Source: Comamonadaceae bacterium (GTDB taxonomy: Bacteria; Pseudomonadota; Gammaproteobacteria; Burkholderiales; Burkholderiaceae_C). From it: DNA of 64,000 nucleotides. The notes beneath the pieces are model-generated. The model made no database searches. It saw only the letters and a program-made list of their open reading frames with translations, and was not told the DNA's origin. This document shows, one piece after another, positions 8,524 to 17,816 of this stretch; positions within the stretch are counted from its first letter, which is position 1, and the number at the start of each line of letters is the position of its first letter. The stretch covers positions 47,914 to 111,913 of the forward strand of contig JAIXSQ010000016.1 in NCBI GenBank assembly GCA_027484575.1, read 5' to 3'. The position numbers and the translations under genes were made by a program.

Positions 8524-8694
8524 TCAGGTGCGCCAGGGGCGCGGGCCGGAGAAGGCGGCCCAGCCGCGGCCCGGCGCGCGGGGGTGCGCCTGCGCCCCGG
8601 GACGGTCGTGGTTGGCATGCTCGCCGCGCTCGCCCTGGGGCTTGTCGCGGGGGGTGTCACTGATTTTGTTGGGCATCTTGCCTTCGCGCAGCAT
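8524..8694 (-). CDS. Small hydrophilic protein, 56 residues, unknown
   Basis: I do not recognise this protein. It begins MLREGKMPNKISDTPRDK and is rich in Gly, Pro, His and charged residues, with no membrane segment, so it is probably disordered. Reasons to call it a gene: a strong ribosome-binding site (ACAGGAG) 8-9 nt before the ATG at 8694, a terminator-like hairpin right after the stop, and a second similarly sized leftward ORF just upstream. Codon bias in this GC-rich DNA gives weak support. It could be a chance frame. Confidence 0.5.
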   Translation of the reverse strand: MLREGKMPNKISDTPRDKPQGERGEHANHDRPGAQAHPRAPGRGWAAFSGPRPWRT

Positions 8695-8713
8695 GGGTCG
8701 GCTCCTGTGCGGC

Positions 8714-8902
8714 TCAGCTGCCGCTGTCATTGGCGGTGGGACGGTCGGCCCGCGGGCGCTCGGCCTGGCGCGCATGCGGGCTGAGGAAAGGCCAGGCATG
8801 GCCGCTGCGGCGGCGGGTGTCCTGGCCGGCCGCCGGGGCAGCCGGGGCGGCGGGACGCCAGGCCGTGCGGCTGGCGTTCGGGTCGTTCGCAAGCTGGATC
8901 AT
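8714..8902 (-). CDS. Small protein, 62 residues, unknown
   Basis: Unrecognised. Starts MIQLANDPNASRTAWRPAAP and is rich in Ala, Pro and Arg, with no transmembrane segment or known motif. A clear ribosome-binding site (CCAGGAG) stands about 8-9 nt upstream of the ATG at 8902. It lies 19 nt upstream of the 56-residue ORF in the same direction, so the two could form a small operon. Low-complexity composition makes homology hard to judge. Confidence 0.45.
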   Translation of the reverse strand: MIQLANDPNASRTAWRPAAPAAPAAGQDTRRRSGHAWPFLSPHARQAERPRADRPTANDSGS

Positions 8903-9081
8903 GGCGACGGGCTCCTGGTGGGACTGCCGCCCCGGTCGGGCTGCGGCAGTGGGACCAATGTAGGGGTGGGGACCTCATCCGGTCTGTCGGAGAACGCGGC
9001 CCGGCCCTGTAGGACGGCTCCTGCCGACGAGGCAGGCATGCGGCGACCGCGGCCCGCCTCGTCGGACCCAGAATCGCCTGC

Positions 9082-9690
9082 ATGTCAGCGCCCGCTTCCG
9101 TCGACGGCATGGGCCCGTGCCGCCTGCCCCGCAGCGCCCGCGTGCTGCTCGTGGTCGACTTCATCACGCCCCTGAACTTCCCGGGCGCCGAGCGCCTGGC
9201 CGGCCCGGCCCTGGCGGCCGCCCAGGCCACCGCGTCGCTCAAGCGTCGCCTGCAGGACGCGCGGGTGCCGGTGATCTACGCCAACGACAACTACGGCGTG
9301 TGGCAATCCGATTTCCACAGCCTGGTCTCCACCTGCCTGGGCATGTCCGGCGAGCCCGGGCAGATCGCCCGGCTGCTGTACCCCCAGGCGGACGACCTGA
9401 CCATCCTGAAGCCGCGGCACTCGGCTTTCTTCGCCTCGCCGCTGGAGCTGCTGCTGCGCGAGATGCAGGCGCGCGAACTGGTGATCGCCGGCCTGGCCAC
9501 CGACATGTGCGTGCAGATGACCGCGGCCGACGCCTTCCTGCGCGAGTACCGGTGCTGGGTGCCGGCCGATTGCAGCGCCGCGCAGTCGCCCCAGGCGCAT
9601 GCGCAGGCGATCGCGTACATGGGCGAGGTGCTCAAGTGCGACGTGCGGCCGAGCACCGCGGTGCAGGTGCCGTTCGACACCGCCGCCTGA
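9082..9690 (+). CDS. Isochorismatase-family cysteine hydrolase
   Basis: A 202-residue member of the isochorismatase/nicotinamidase-like hydrolases. The first strand VLLVVDFITPLNFPGA supplies the catalytic Asp (Asp26), Lys110 follows in DDLTILKPRHSAFF, and the nucleophile Cys143 lies in VIAGLATDMCVQMTAADAF. All three parts of the triad are present, so it should be active, but its substrate cannot be read from the sequence. It precedes a patatin-type phospholipase by about 50 nt in the same direction. Confidence 0.88.
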   Translation: MSAPASVDGMGPCRLPRSARVLLVVDFITPLNFPGAERLAGPALAAAQATASLKRRLQDARVPVIYANDNYGVWQSDFHSLVSTCLGMSGEPGQIARLLYPQADDLTILKPRHSAFFASPLELLLREMQARELVIAGLATDMCVQMTAADAFLREYRCWVPADCSAAQSPQAHAQAIAYMGEVLKCDVRPSTAVQVPFDTAA

Positions 9691-9739
9691 GCGCACCGCA
9701 GGCGGCGGGACGGCCGCGCGGCCCTACCATCGCGGCCCG

Positions 9740-10951
9740 ATGACGTCCCCAGGCCTGCCCCCGCAGCAATCCGGCTCCGTGCCTGCGCCGGTGCACCGGC
9801 GGCCGCTGGCCCTCGTGCTGATGGGCGGCGGGGCCCGCACGGCCTACCAGGTCGGCGTGCTGCGGGCCCTGGCCGCGTTGCTGCGCCTGCAGCCGGGCGG
9901 CAGCGCGGGCTTCCCGTTCCCGCTGCTGGTGGGCACCTCCGCGGGTGCGCTGAACGCGGCCTTCCTGGCCGGTGCGGCGGCGGACGGGCTCGGCGCCTTC
10001 GACCGGCTGGCCGGGTTCTGGGCCCAGCTGCGCTCGCGCGACGTCTACCGGTTGCGCATGCCGGCCTGGGTGCGCCTGTCGCGGCTGGCCACCGTGCTGC
10101 AGCTGGTGCGGCTGGCACGCGGACAAGGCGCGGTGCTGGACACCATGCCGCTGGTGGACACGCTGCACCGCGCCGTCTCCCTGCCCGGCATCGAGCAGGC
10201 CCTCGCCGCGGGACACCTGCGCGCCGTGGCCGTGACCGCCTCCAGCTACGGCAGCGGCGTGCACTGGACCTTCTGCCACACGGCCGACGACGGCCTGCAC
10301 CGGCCCTGGAGCCGGCCGGGCCGGCGCTCGGAGTTCCAGCCGCTGACCATCGAGCACCTCATGGCCTCCAGCGCGATCCCGTTCCTGTTTCCCGCCACGC
10401 CGCTGTGGGTCGACGGCCGGCGCGAGTACTTCGGCGACGGCTCCATGCGGCAGGTCACGCCGCTCGCGCCCGCGCTGCAGCTGGGCGCCGGCCGGGTGCT
10501 GGCCATCGGCGTGGGACAGCCCGAGCGCGCCGGCATGGCCGAGGCGCCCGTCGGGTCCGAGCCGGGGCTGGGCGCCATCGCCGGCCACGCGATGGCCAGC
10601 GTGTTCCACGACACGCTGCGCGCCGACGTCGAGCAGGCCGCGCACCTGACCGAGACGCTGCGCCGGCTGCCGCCCGAGATCGCGGCCACCCTGCCCGACC
10701 GCGAGGTCGACGTGCTGGCCCTGCAGCCCTCGCAGTCGCTCGATGCGATCGCGCAGCAGCATCTGGGCACGCTGCCGCCGGACCTGCGCCGCGTCCTGTC
10801 CGGCCTGGGCGCGCTGGAGCACGCCGGCGCGCTCGCCAGCTACCTGTTGTTCGAGCCCGGCTTCGTGCACGACCTCGTGGCCCTGGGCGAGCGCGATGCC
10901 TACGCGCACAAGGCCCGGCTGCTGGCCTTCGTCACGGGTGGCGCGGCATAA
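9740..10951 (+). CDS. Patatin-like phospholipase
   Basis: A 403-residue protein with the patatin lipase fold. It shows the oxyanion motif MGGGARTAYQVGVLRAL at about residues 28-44, the nucleophile elbow GTSAG (Ser67) and the dyad Asp in FGDGS (Asp233), so the Ser-Asp dyad is complete. The ATG at 9740 was preferred over an upstream in-frame start inside the preceding gene because conserved sequence begins soon after it. The C-terminal 150 residues look helical and are specific to this bacterial subgroup. Probably acts on membrane lipids. Confidence 0.88.
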   Translation: MTSPGLPPQQSGSVPAPVHRRPLALVLMGGGARTAYQVGVLRALAALLRLQPGGSAGFPFPLLVGTSAGALNAAFLAGAAADGLGAFDRLAGFWAQLRSRDVYRLRMPAWVRLSRLATVLQLVRLARGQGAVLDTMPLVDTLHRAVSLPGIEQALAAGHLRAVAVTASSYGSGVHWTFCHTADDGLHRPWSRPGRRSEFQPLTIEHLMASSAIPFLFPATPLWVDGRREYFGDGSMRQVTPLAPALQLGAGRVLAIGVGQPERAGMAEAPVGSEPGLGAIAGHAMASVFHDTLRADVEQAAHLTETLRRLPPEIAATLPDREVDVLALQPSQSLDAIAQQHLGTLPPDLRRVLSGLGALEHAGALASYLLFEPGFVHDLVALGERDAYAHKARLLAFVTGGAA

Positions 10952-11085
10952 TCGCGGCCGTTCGCAACCACCCCCCGAGCACCCGTGGACCCCTACCCTT
11001 CCCGGTAGCTTCCGACGCCCCCTGACCGGCGCCGGAAGCCTGCCTCCCCAGCCGCCGCCGCCACCCCCCAGACGTCAGGGATTGC

Positions 11086-12072
11086 ATGCTCAACATCTTC
11101 ACGCTCGCCAACGGGCGGCTGTTCCAGGAGGAGATCGAATCCCTGGAGGAGCTGTCGAAGTTCCAGCCGATCTGGGTCGACCTCGAGTCGCCCACGCTGG
11201 AGGAAAAGCGCTGGGTCAAGCAGTACTACGGCCTGTCCATCCCCGAGGACGCGATGGACGAGGACATCGAGGAGTCGGCCCGGTTCTACGAGGAGGACAA
11301 CGGCGAGCTGCACATCCGCAGCGACTTCCTGATCGCCGACGACGACGAGCCGCGCTCGGTGCGCGTCGCGTTCATCCTGAACCAGGAGAACCAGTCGCTG
11401 CGCAGCAAGGGCGTGCTGTTCTCGATCCACGACGAGGACGTGCCGGTGTTCCGGCTGCTGCGGCTGCGCGCGCGGCGCGCGCCGGGCCTGATCGAGGACG
11501 CCAAGGACGTGCTGCTCAAGCTGTTCGACGCGGACGCCGAATACTCCGCCGACACGCTCGAGGGCATCTACGACGAACTGGAGAAGGTCTCCAAGCAGGT
11601 GCTGTCCGGCGAGGTGACCGACACGCTCGCCGGCGAGGTGCTGGGCGACATCGCGCGGCAGGAGGACCTGAACGGCCGCATCCGCCGCAACGTGATGGAC
11701 ACCCGGCGCGCGGTGAGCTTCATGATGCGCAGCCGCATGCTGTCGGCCGGCCAGTTCGAGGAGGCGCGGCAGATCCTGCGCGACATCGAGTCGCTGGACA
11801 ACCACACGGCCTTCCTGTTCGACAAGATCAACTTCCTGATGGACGCCACCGTCGGCTTCATCAACATCAACCAGAACAAGATCATCAAGATCTTCTCGGT
11901 GGCCAGCGTGGCGCTGCTGCCGCCGACGCTGGTGGCCAGCCTGTACGGCATGAACTTCCAGTTCATGCCCGAGCTGCAGTGGCAGCTGGGCTACCCGTTC
12001 GCGCTGGCGCTGATGGCCGCCAGCGCGCTGGTGCCCATGTGGTACTTCCGCAAGCGGGGCTGGCTGCGCTGA
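11086..12072 (+). CDS. corA: Magnesium/cobalt transporter CorA
   Basis: A 328-residue CorA-type divalent cation channel. A long acidic N-terminal cytoplasmic domain (MLNIFTLANGRLFQEEIESL) leads to a helical funnel and two C-terminal transmembrane helices. The signature GMN is present in VASLYGMNFQFMPE, and the loop MPELQW follows it; the tail is basic (FRKRGWLR). Length matches the family. It stands alone after a 134-bp gap. Confidence 0.96.
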   Translation: MLNIFTLANGRLFQEEIESLEELSKFQPIWVDLESPTLEEKRWVKQYYGLSIPEDAMDEDIEESARFYEEDNGELHIRSDFLIADDDEPRSVRVAFILNQENQSLRSKGVLFSIHDEDVPVFRLLRLRARRAPGLIEDAKDVLLKLFDADAEYSADTLEGIYDELEKVSKQVLSGEVTDTLAGEVLGDIARQEDLNGRIRRNVMDTRRAVSFMMRSRMLSAGQFEEARQILRDIESLDNHTAFLFDKINFLMDATVGFININQNKIIKIFSVASVALLPPTLVASLYGMNFQFMPELQWQLGYPFALALMAASALVPMWYFRKRGWLR

Positions 12073-12112
12073 AGCCGGCCTTGCGCCGGGCCCGGCGGCG
12101 GCCCGCCCGCCC

Positions 12113-15100
12113 TCAGACCTGCTCCTGCACCTGGGCCGCCTCGAGGTCGCGCTGGCGCTGGCGCTCGCGCTCCCTGGGGCTGCCGAACCAGCTGGCGTAG
12201 AGCACCGGCAGCACCACCAGCGTCAGCAGCGTCGCGGTGAACAGGCCGCCGATGATCACCACCGCAAGCGGCCGCTGCGTCTCCGAGCCGATGTCGGTCG
12301 ACAGCGCCATGGGCAGCAGGCCCAGGGCCGCCAGCAGTGCCGTCATCAGCACCGTGCGCAGCCGCTGCATCGAGCCCTCGCGCACGGCATCGACCACGTT
12401 CATGCCGGCCGCCTGCAGCTGCTGGAACACCGACAGCATCACCACCCCGTTGAGCACGGCCTGCCCCGACAGGGCGATGAAGCCGATGGCCGCGGACACC
12501 GACAGCGGGATGTTCAGCACGAACAGCGCGACGAAGCCCCCGATCAGCGCCAGCGGCACGTTCAGCAGGATCAGCGCGGCGCGCTTGAGCGAGCCGAACG
12601 CGTCGAACAGCAGCACGAAGATCAGCAGCAGCGAGATCGGCACCACCAGCGCCAGCCGCTTCATGGCCCGCTCCTGGTTCTCGAACTCGCCGGACCAGTT
12701 GATCGCGTAGCCGTCGGGCACGTCGACCGAGGCCACGCGCCGTTTCATGTCGGCCACCACCGAGCCCATGTCCCGGCCCTTGATGAACACGCCGATGGCC
12801 ATGGTGCGCCGGCCGGCCTCGCGGGCGATGTTCATCGCGCCGCTGGTCTCGCGGATGGTGGCCACGCTGCCCAGCTGGGTGTAGCCGCCGTCGGGCGTGG
12901 GAATCAGCGTCTGCGGCAGCGCGCCGATGGCGCGCCGGTCCTCGGGCAGGCGCACCGCCACCGCGAACTTGCGCTCGCCCTCCCAGATCTGGGTGGCCGC
13001 CTTGCCGCCCAGCGCCGCCTCGATCACGTCCTGCACGTCGCTCACGTTCAGGCCCAGGCGCGCGGCACGGCGGCGGTCGATGTCGATGGCCAGCTGCGGC
13101 TGCTCGCCGAAGCGGTCGATCTCGGCGCGCGAGACGCCCTCGACGCCCTTGACCTGGTGCTGCACCGCCTGCGTGATGCGGCGCAGCTCGCCCAGGTCGT
13201 CGCCCACGACCTTCAGCACGATCTGGCCCTTGATCTGCGAGATCGACTCGAGCACGTTGTCGCGGATCGGCTGCGAAAAGGCCGGATCGACCCCCGGAAT
13301 CTTGGACAGCGCGCGGTCCATCTCGTCCAGCAGCTCGTCGCGCGTGAGGCCCTTACGCCACTCCTCGGCCGGCTTCAGGTCCACGTAGACCTCGGCCATG
13401 CTGATGGTCTTGGGGTCGGTGCCGTCCTCGGGCTGGCCGGCCTTGGAGACGACCGTGCGCACCTCGGGGACGGTCAGCAGCGCCTTGCGCGCCTGGTTGA
13501 GCACGTGGCTCGCCTCGGCATTGGAGATGTTGGCCGGCAGGTCGAAGTTGACCCAGAGCGTGCCCTCGTTCAGCTCCGGCAGGAACTCGGACCCCAGGCG
13601 CGAGGCGGCCACGATCGACAGGCCGAAGGTGGCCAGCGCGATGGCGACCACGGCGCGGCGGTGGCCCAGGGCCCAGTCGAGCACCGGCAGGTACAGGCGC
13701 TTGGCCGTCGCCACGACGCGGTTGTCGCCGTGCGGCAGCCCGCGGCGCAGCACCCAGTAGGCGACCAGGGGCACCAAGGTCAGCGAGAAGATCAGGGAGC
13801 CGATCAGCGCCGCGGTGACCGACAGCGCCATGGGCTCGAAGATGCGGCCCTCGTGGCGCTGCAGCGCGAAGATCGGGATGTGGGCCGCGATGATGATCAG
13901 CATCGAGAACAGCGTCGGCCGGCCCACCTCGTTGGTGGCCTGCTTGATCACCTCGCGCCGCTCGCTCTCCTTCATGTCCTCTCGCTGCGAGGCGAGCCTG
14001 TGCATGATGTTCTCGACCACGATCACGGCGCCGTCGACGATGATCCCGAAGTCCAGCGCGCCCAGCGACAGCAGGTTGGCCGGCACGCCCATGATCTTCA
14101 GGCCCAGGAACGTGGACAGCAGCGCCAGCGGGATCACCAGCACCACCGCCAGGCTGGCGCGCAGGTTGGACAGGAAGATGTACAGCACCAGCGAGACCAG
14201 CAAGGCCCCTTCGACCAGGTTCTTGAAGACGGTCGACAGCGTCTTGCCCATCAGCCAGGTGCGGTCGTAGTACGGCACGATCTCCACGCCCTTGGGCAGG
14301 CCGCGCTCGTTGAGCTGGGCGATGCGTTCCTTGACGGCCTTGAGCACCACGCTGGGGTTCTCGCCGCGCCGCATGATCACGATGCCGGTGACGATGTCGT
14401 CGTCGCCGTCCTGGCCCACGATGCCCAGGCGCGGCACCGCGCCGATGCGCACCTGCGCGATGTCGCGCACCAGGATCGGCGTGCCGTTGCGGGCGGTCAC
14501 GACGATCTCGCCGATGTCGTCGGGCGAGCGCAGCAGGCCGATGCCGCGGATCGTGTACTGCTGGTCGCCCTGGGCGACGTAGCTGCCGCCGGCGTTGGCG
14601 TTGCCGCGGCCCAGCGCATCGAGCAGGTTCTGGAAGGTCAGCCTGGTGGCCCGCAGCTTCTCGAGGTCGGGCTGCACTTCGTACTGCTTGATGTAGCCGC
14701 CCATGGCCACCACGTCGGCCACGCCGGGCACCTGGCGCAGCGCGCGCTCGACCACCCAGTCCTCCAGCGTGCGCAGCTCGGTCGTGGTCTGGCCATCGCC
14801 CTTGAGGCGGTAGCGCATGATCTCGCCCACCGGCGTGGCGTTGGGCGCGACGTTCACCTCGGCCCCTTCGGGCAGGTCGATGCCGCGCAGCCGCTCGTTG
14901 ACCTGCTGCCGCACGATGTTGACGTTGGCCGCGTCGTCGTAGGTGACGACGGTGAACGACAGGCCGAACTGCGTGTGCGAGAACAGGCGGATGGAGTTGG
15001 GCAGGCCCGACAGCGCCGTCTCGACCGGCAGCGTGACCTGTTTCTCCACTTCCTCGGCCGCGCGGCCGGGGTACAGCGCGATCACCGTGACCTGGGTGTC

Positions 15101-15226
15101 GGTCACGTCCGGAAAGGCTTCGACGGACAGGTTGCTGAACGCGAACAGGCCGGCCAGGGCGAACAGCAACGTGCCCAGCACCACAAACAGGGGCTGGTGC
15201 AGCGCGAAATGGATCAGGCGCTTCAT
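12113..15226 (-). CDS. czcA: Heavy-metal efflux RND pump (CzcA/CusA family)
   Basis: A 1037-residue inner-membrane proton/metal antiporter. It has the RND plan of 12 helices and two large periplasmic loops, starting MKRLIHFALHQPLFVVLGTL. The helix-4 motif reads DFGIIVDGAVIVVEN; family knowledge links the DFG...D form to divalent-cation (Zn/Co/Cd/Ni-type) pumps more than to the Cu/Ag subgroup, so I favour a CzcA-like role. The start overlaps the stop of the adaptor gene by 4 nt. Metal specificity is inferred, not shown. Confidence 0.93.
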   Translation of the reverse strand: MKRLIHFALHQPLFVVLGTLLFALAGLFAFSNLSVEAFPDVTDTQVTVIALYPGRAAEEVEKQVTLPVETALSGLPNSIRLFSHTQFGLSFTVVTYDDAANVNIVRQQVNERLRGIDLPEGAEVNVAPNATPVGEIMRYRLKGDGQTTTELRTLEDWVVERALRQVPGVADVVAMGGYIKQYEVQPDLEKLRATRLTFQNLLDALGRGNANAGGSYVAQGDQQYTIRGIGLLRSPDDIGEIVVTARNGTPILVRDIAQVRIGAVPRLGIVGQDGDDDIVTGIVIMRRGENPSVVLKAVKERIAQLNERGLPKGVEIVPYYDRTWLMGKTLSTVFKNLVEGALLVSLVLYIFLSNLRASLAVVLVIPLALLSTFLGLKIMGVPANLLSLGALDFGIIVDGAVIVVENIMHRLASQREDMKESERREVIKQATNEVGRPTLFSMLIIIAAHIPIFALQRHEGRIFEPMALSVTAALIGSLIFSLTLVPLVAYWVLRRGLPHGDNRVVATAKRLYLPVLDWALGHRRAVVAIALATFGLSIVAASRLGSEFLPELNEGTLWVNFDLPANISNAEASHVLNQARKALLTVPEVRTVVSKAGQPEDGTDPKTISMAEVYVDLKPAEEWRKGLTRDELLDEMDRALSKIPGVDPAFSQPIRDNVLESISQIKGQIVLKVVGDDLGELRRITQAVQHQVKGVEGVSRAEIDRFGEQPQLAIDIDRRRAARLGLNVSDVQDVIEAALGGKAATQIWEGERKFAVAVRLPEDRRAIGALPQTLIPTPDGGYTQLGSVATIRETSGAMNIAREAGRRTMAIGVFIKGRDMGSVVADMKRRVASVDVPDGYAINWSGEFENQERAMKRLALVVPISLLLIFVLLFDAFGSLKRAALILLNVPLALIGGFVALFVLNIPLSVSAAIGFIALSGQAVLNGVVMLSVFQQLQAAGMNVVDAVREGSMQRLRTVLMTALLAALGLLPMALSTDIGSETQRPLAVVIIGGLFTATLLTLVVLPVLYASWFGSPRERERQRQRDLEAAQVQEQV

Positions 15227-16440
15227 GGGCGCGGACCGCTCGCGGCCACGGGTGCGGAAGCCGCACCGGCGGCACGGGCCGCGGCGGACGCCGTCTGGCC
15301 CGCCGACTCGGCGGCCGCCCAGTACTGGCGGGCCAGCATCAGCAGGTTCTCGGACACCACCTGCTCACCGGCCTGCAGGCCGCGCGAGACGATGGCATCG
15401 CGGCCACCCTGCCACGCGAGCTCGACGTCGCGGGGCTCGAAGACGCCAGGCTGCACCTGCACCATCACCCAGTGGCGCGTGCCGCGCAGCGAGACCGCCT
15501 TGGCCGGCACGGTCACGCCCTCGGGCAGCTGGCGCTCGACCCGCGCGGTGGCCAGCATCTCGGCTTTGAGCAGCCGCTGCGGGTTGGGCACCAGGCCGCG
15601 GACCTTGATCGTGCGGGTCGCCGGATCGATCGCGTCGGCGGCGGTCAGCACGGTGCCGTCGAAACGCTGGCCCGGCAGGCTGGGCACCACCAGCTCGAAG
15701 CGCGCGCCGGGGCGCAGCACGCCCACCTCGGTTTCGCGCGCATCGATCTGCACCCACAGCGAGGTGGGATCACTCACCACGAACAGGGGCGGCACGCCGG
15801 GGCCGCCCTGGTCGGGGCGCAGCTCCTGCCCGGGCGTGAGATTGCGCTCGACGACCAGGCCGGCGATGCCGGACACGAGCGCCAGGCGCTGGTCGACGCC
15901 CACGCCGCTGCCGTACAGGCGGGTGCGGGCCTCGGCGCGCTGCACCTCGGCCTGCGTGCGGGCGGCCTCCGCCTCGGCCTGCTCCAAGTCCTTGCGGGCG
16001 ACCACCCCGGCGTCGAACAGCTCGCGCTGGCGTGCCAGGGACTTGCCGGCCAGTGCCGCATCGACCCGCGCCTTGGCGGCGTCGGCCTGGGCCACGCCGA
16101 ACTCGGGCGAGGCCAGTTGCGCCAGCACGGTGCCGGGCCGCACGGCCTGCCCCACGTCGGTGGTGATCTGCGCCACCCGCCCCGCGAAAGCGGGCGCGAA
16201 GCGCTGGGTGCGGTCCTCGTTCCAGACCAGCCGCGCCGGCAGCTCGACCGTCAGGGTGCGGGCCTTCTCGGCCGTGGCCAGTCCCAGCTGGGCCAGTTGC
16301 GGGTGTCCCGGCGGGAAGCGGAACTGCGTGCCCTGCAGCGTGGGCGCAGGGGGCGCCGGCGGGGCAGCCGGCGTGCCGTCCCGGCAGGCAGCGAGGCCCA
16401 GCACGGCAACCAGCAGGACAGAAAAGGCGTAGCGGTTCAC
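15223..16440 (-). CDS. czcB: RND efflux periplasmic adaptor (HlyD/CzcB family)
   Basis: A 405-residue membrane-fusion lipoprotein linking pump and outer-membrane channel. A GTG start at 16440 gives a signal peptide with lipobox GLAAC (Cys19). Next come a lipoyl-like half motif (FAPAFAGRVAQITTDVGQAV), a helical hairpin rich in Ala and Glu (about residues 120-175), and beta-barrel and membrane-proximal domains. I chose GTG because the upstream in-frame ATG would add about 112 residues overlapping the outer-membrane factor gene and lacks a signal peptide. It lies 22 nt after that gene and overlaps the pump gene by 4 nt. Confidence 0.9.
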   Translation of the reverse strand: MNRYAFSVLLVAVLGLAACRDGTPAAPPAPPAPTLQGTQFRFPPGHPQLAQLGLATAEKARTLTVELPARLVWNEDRTQRFAPAFAGRVAQITTDVGQAVRPGTVLAQLASPEFGVAQADAAKARVDAALAGKSLARQRELFDAGVVARKDLEQAEAEAARTQAEVQRAEARTRLYGSGVGVDQRLALVSGIAGLVVERNLTPGQELRPDQGGPGVPPLFVVSDPTSLWVQIDARETEVGVLRPGARFELVVPSLPGQRFDGTVLTAADAIDPATRTIKVRGLVPNPQRLLKAEMLATARVERQLPEGVTVPAKAVSLRGTRHWVMVQVQPGVFEPRDVELAWQGGRDAIVSRGLQAGEQVVSENLLMLARQYWAAAESAGQTASAAARAAGAASAPVAASGPRP

Positions 16441-16462
16441 TTGGCGGTCCGGAAAGGCGGTC

Positions 16463-17719
16463 TCAGGGCGCGGGCGCCTGGCGCAGGCGCCAGGCAGCCA
16501 GGGCGCGTGCATGGTCGGCGCGGGCGACGATGTCGTCGAGCAGGACGCTGCGCAGCGTGCGGCGGGCATCCAGCAGGTCCACCAGCGGCAGTGCGCCGCG
16601 GGTGTAGGCCAGCTCGGCCATCCCGGCCACCTGGCGCGCACGCGGCACGATGGCTTCCTGGAACTCGGACGCGCGCGCGGCGGCGCTGCGCAGGTCCTGC
16701 GCCAGGCGCTCGGTCTCGGCGCGGGCGACCAGCAGCACCTTGTCGACGAGGTCCTGGGCCTGGTCGAGCTGGGCACGGGCGCGGGCGATCTCGCCCTCGT
16801 AGCCGTAGGTGCCCAGCACGCCGGCGAGCGGCACCTGCAGGCGCAGCTCGAGCAGGCGGCGCGAGGTGCCGGGGTAGTGGTCGATCGAGGTGCCCAGGGT
16901 CACGTCGTTCTTGCGCAGCGCCAGCGCCGAATCGAAGGCGGCCTGCGCGGCCTGCAGGCGCTCGCGCGCAGCCCGCACGTCGGCGCGCTGCTCGACGTCG
17001 GCGCTGGCAGCCAGCTCGGTCACCAGCGGCGGCCACGGCGCACCGGCCACGAGCTCGGGCCCGCGGCCCAGCAGCTGGCCCAGCGTGATGGCCGCGCGGG
17101 TGCGCTCGGCCTCGGCCGCCCGCAGCTCGGCCTGGGCGCGGCGGGCCTCGATCTCGGTGCGCAGCGCTTCCTGCTGCGACACGTCACCCGCGCGCTGGCG
17201 GCGCTGGGCAGCCGCCGCCAGGTCGGCCGCGTCCTTGCCGATCTCCGTCACCTGCTGCACGCGCTCCTGGGCGGCCAGCAGGTCGTAGTAGGCACCGGCC
17301 GCCAGCAGCTGCTGCTGCACCTGGGCTTCGGCCAACTCGGCGTCGGCGGCCTGCGCCACGCCGCGGGCCGTGCGGGTGCGCAGCACGCGCTTGTCGCCGC
17401 GCTCCCAGGTCCAGTCGACGCCGACCGACTTGTCGATGCGCTTGCCGCCCAGGATGTTGCCGCCGCCGAGGCCGTTCTGCAGGTCCATCGACCCGGCCTT
17501 GGTCGTGAGCACCGGCACCGGTGCACGGTCGGCGGCGACGATGTCGGCACGGGCGGCCGCCAGGGCCCGGCGGGCCAGGGAGACATCGACGTTGTCCCGC
17601 GCGGCCGCGAGGGCCTGCTCGAGGCTCAAGGTGACGGGCGCCGCGGGGGGGCCGGATTGCGCGAACGCGCCGGCCGGCAGGGCCAGCCAGGCCGCCAGCA
17701 GCAGCACTCGGAATCTCAT
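16463..17719 (-). CDS. czcC: Outer-membrane efflux factor (TolC/CzcC family)
   Basis: A 418-residue TolC-type channel protein, first gene of the efflux operon. The ATG at 17719 is chosen because it gives a clean signal peptide (MRFRVLLLAAWLALPAGAFA) before SGPPAAPVTLSLEQAL, the conserved opening of the first TolC repeat. Two repeats of long amphipathic helices follow, with many Ala, Arg and Gln. Together the three genes form a tripartite envelope-spanning pump. No metal sensor gene (such as a MerR or two-component pair) is adjacent. Confidence 0.9.
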   Translation of the reverse strand: MRFRVLLLAAWLALPAGAFAQSGPPAAPVTLSLEQALAAARDNVDVSLARRALAAARADIVAADRAPVPVLTTKAGSMDLQNGLGGGNILGGKRIDKSVGVDWTWERGDKRVLRTRTARGVAQAADAELAEAQVQQQLLAAGAYYDLLAAQERVQQVTEIGKDAADLAAAAQRRQRAGDVSQQEALRTEIEARRAQAELRAAEAERTRAAITLGQLLGRGPELVAGAPWPPLVTELAASADVEQRADVRAARERLQAAQAAFDSALALRKNDVTLGTSIDHYPGTSRRLLELRLQVPLAGVLGTYGYEGEIARARAQLDQAQDLVDKVLLVARAETERLAQDLRSAAARASEFQEAIVPRARQVAGMAELAYTRGALPLVDLLDARRTLRSVLLDDIVARADHARALAAWRLRQAPAP

Positions 17720-17816
17720 ACGTTCGTTTATCGGCGCCAGCGGCTGACCGACCCCTGACCCTCGGGGGGTGGAAAGCACTTAAGCCGCCGCAGGCGAGCA
17801 GGCGCTCACATCCCGG

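Noticed and set aside
13157..16432. 1091-codon plus-strand open frame
   Set aside because: Antisense to the RND pump and adaptor genes, low-complexity product; shadow frame.
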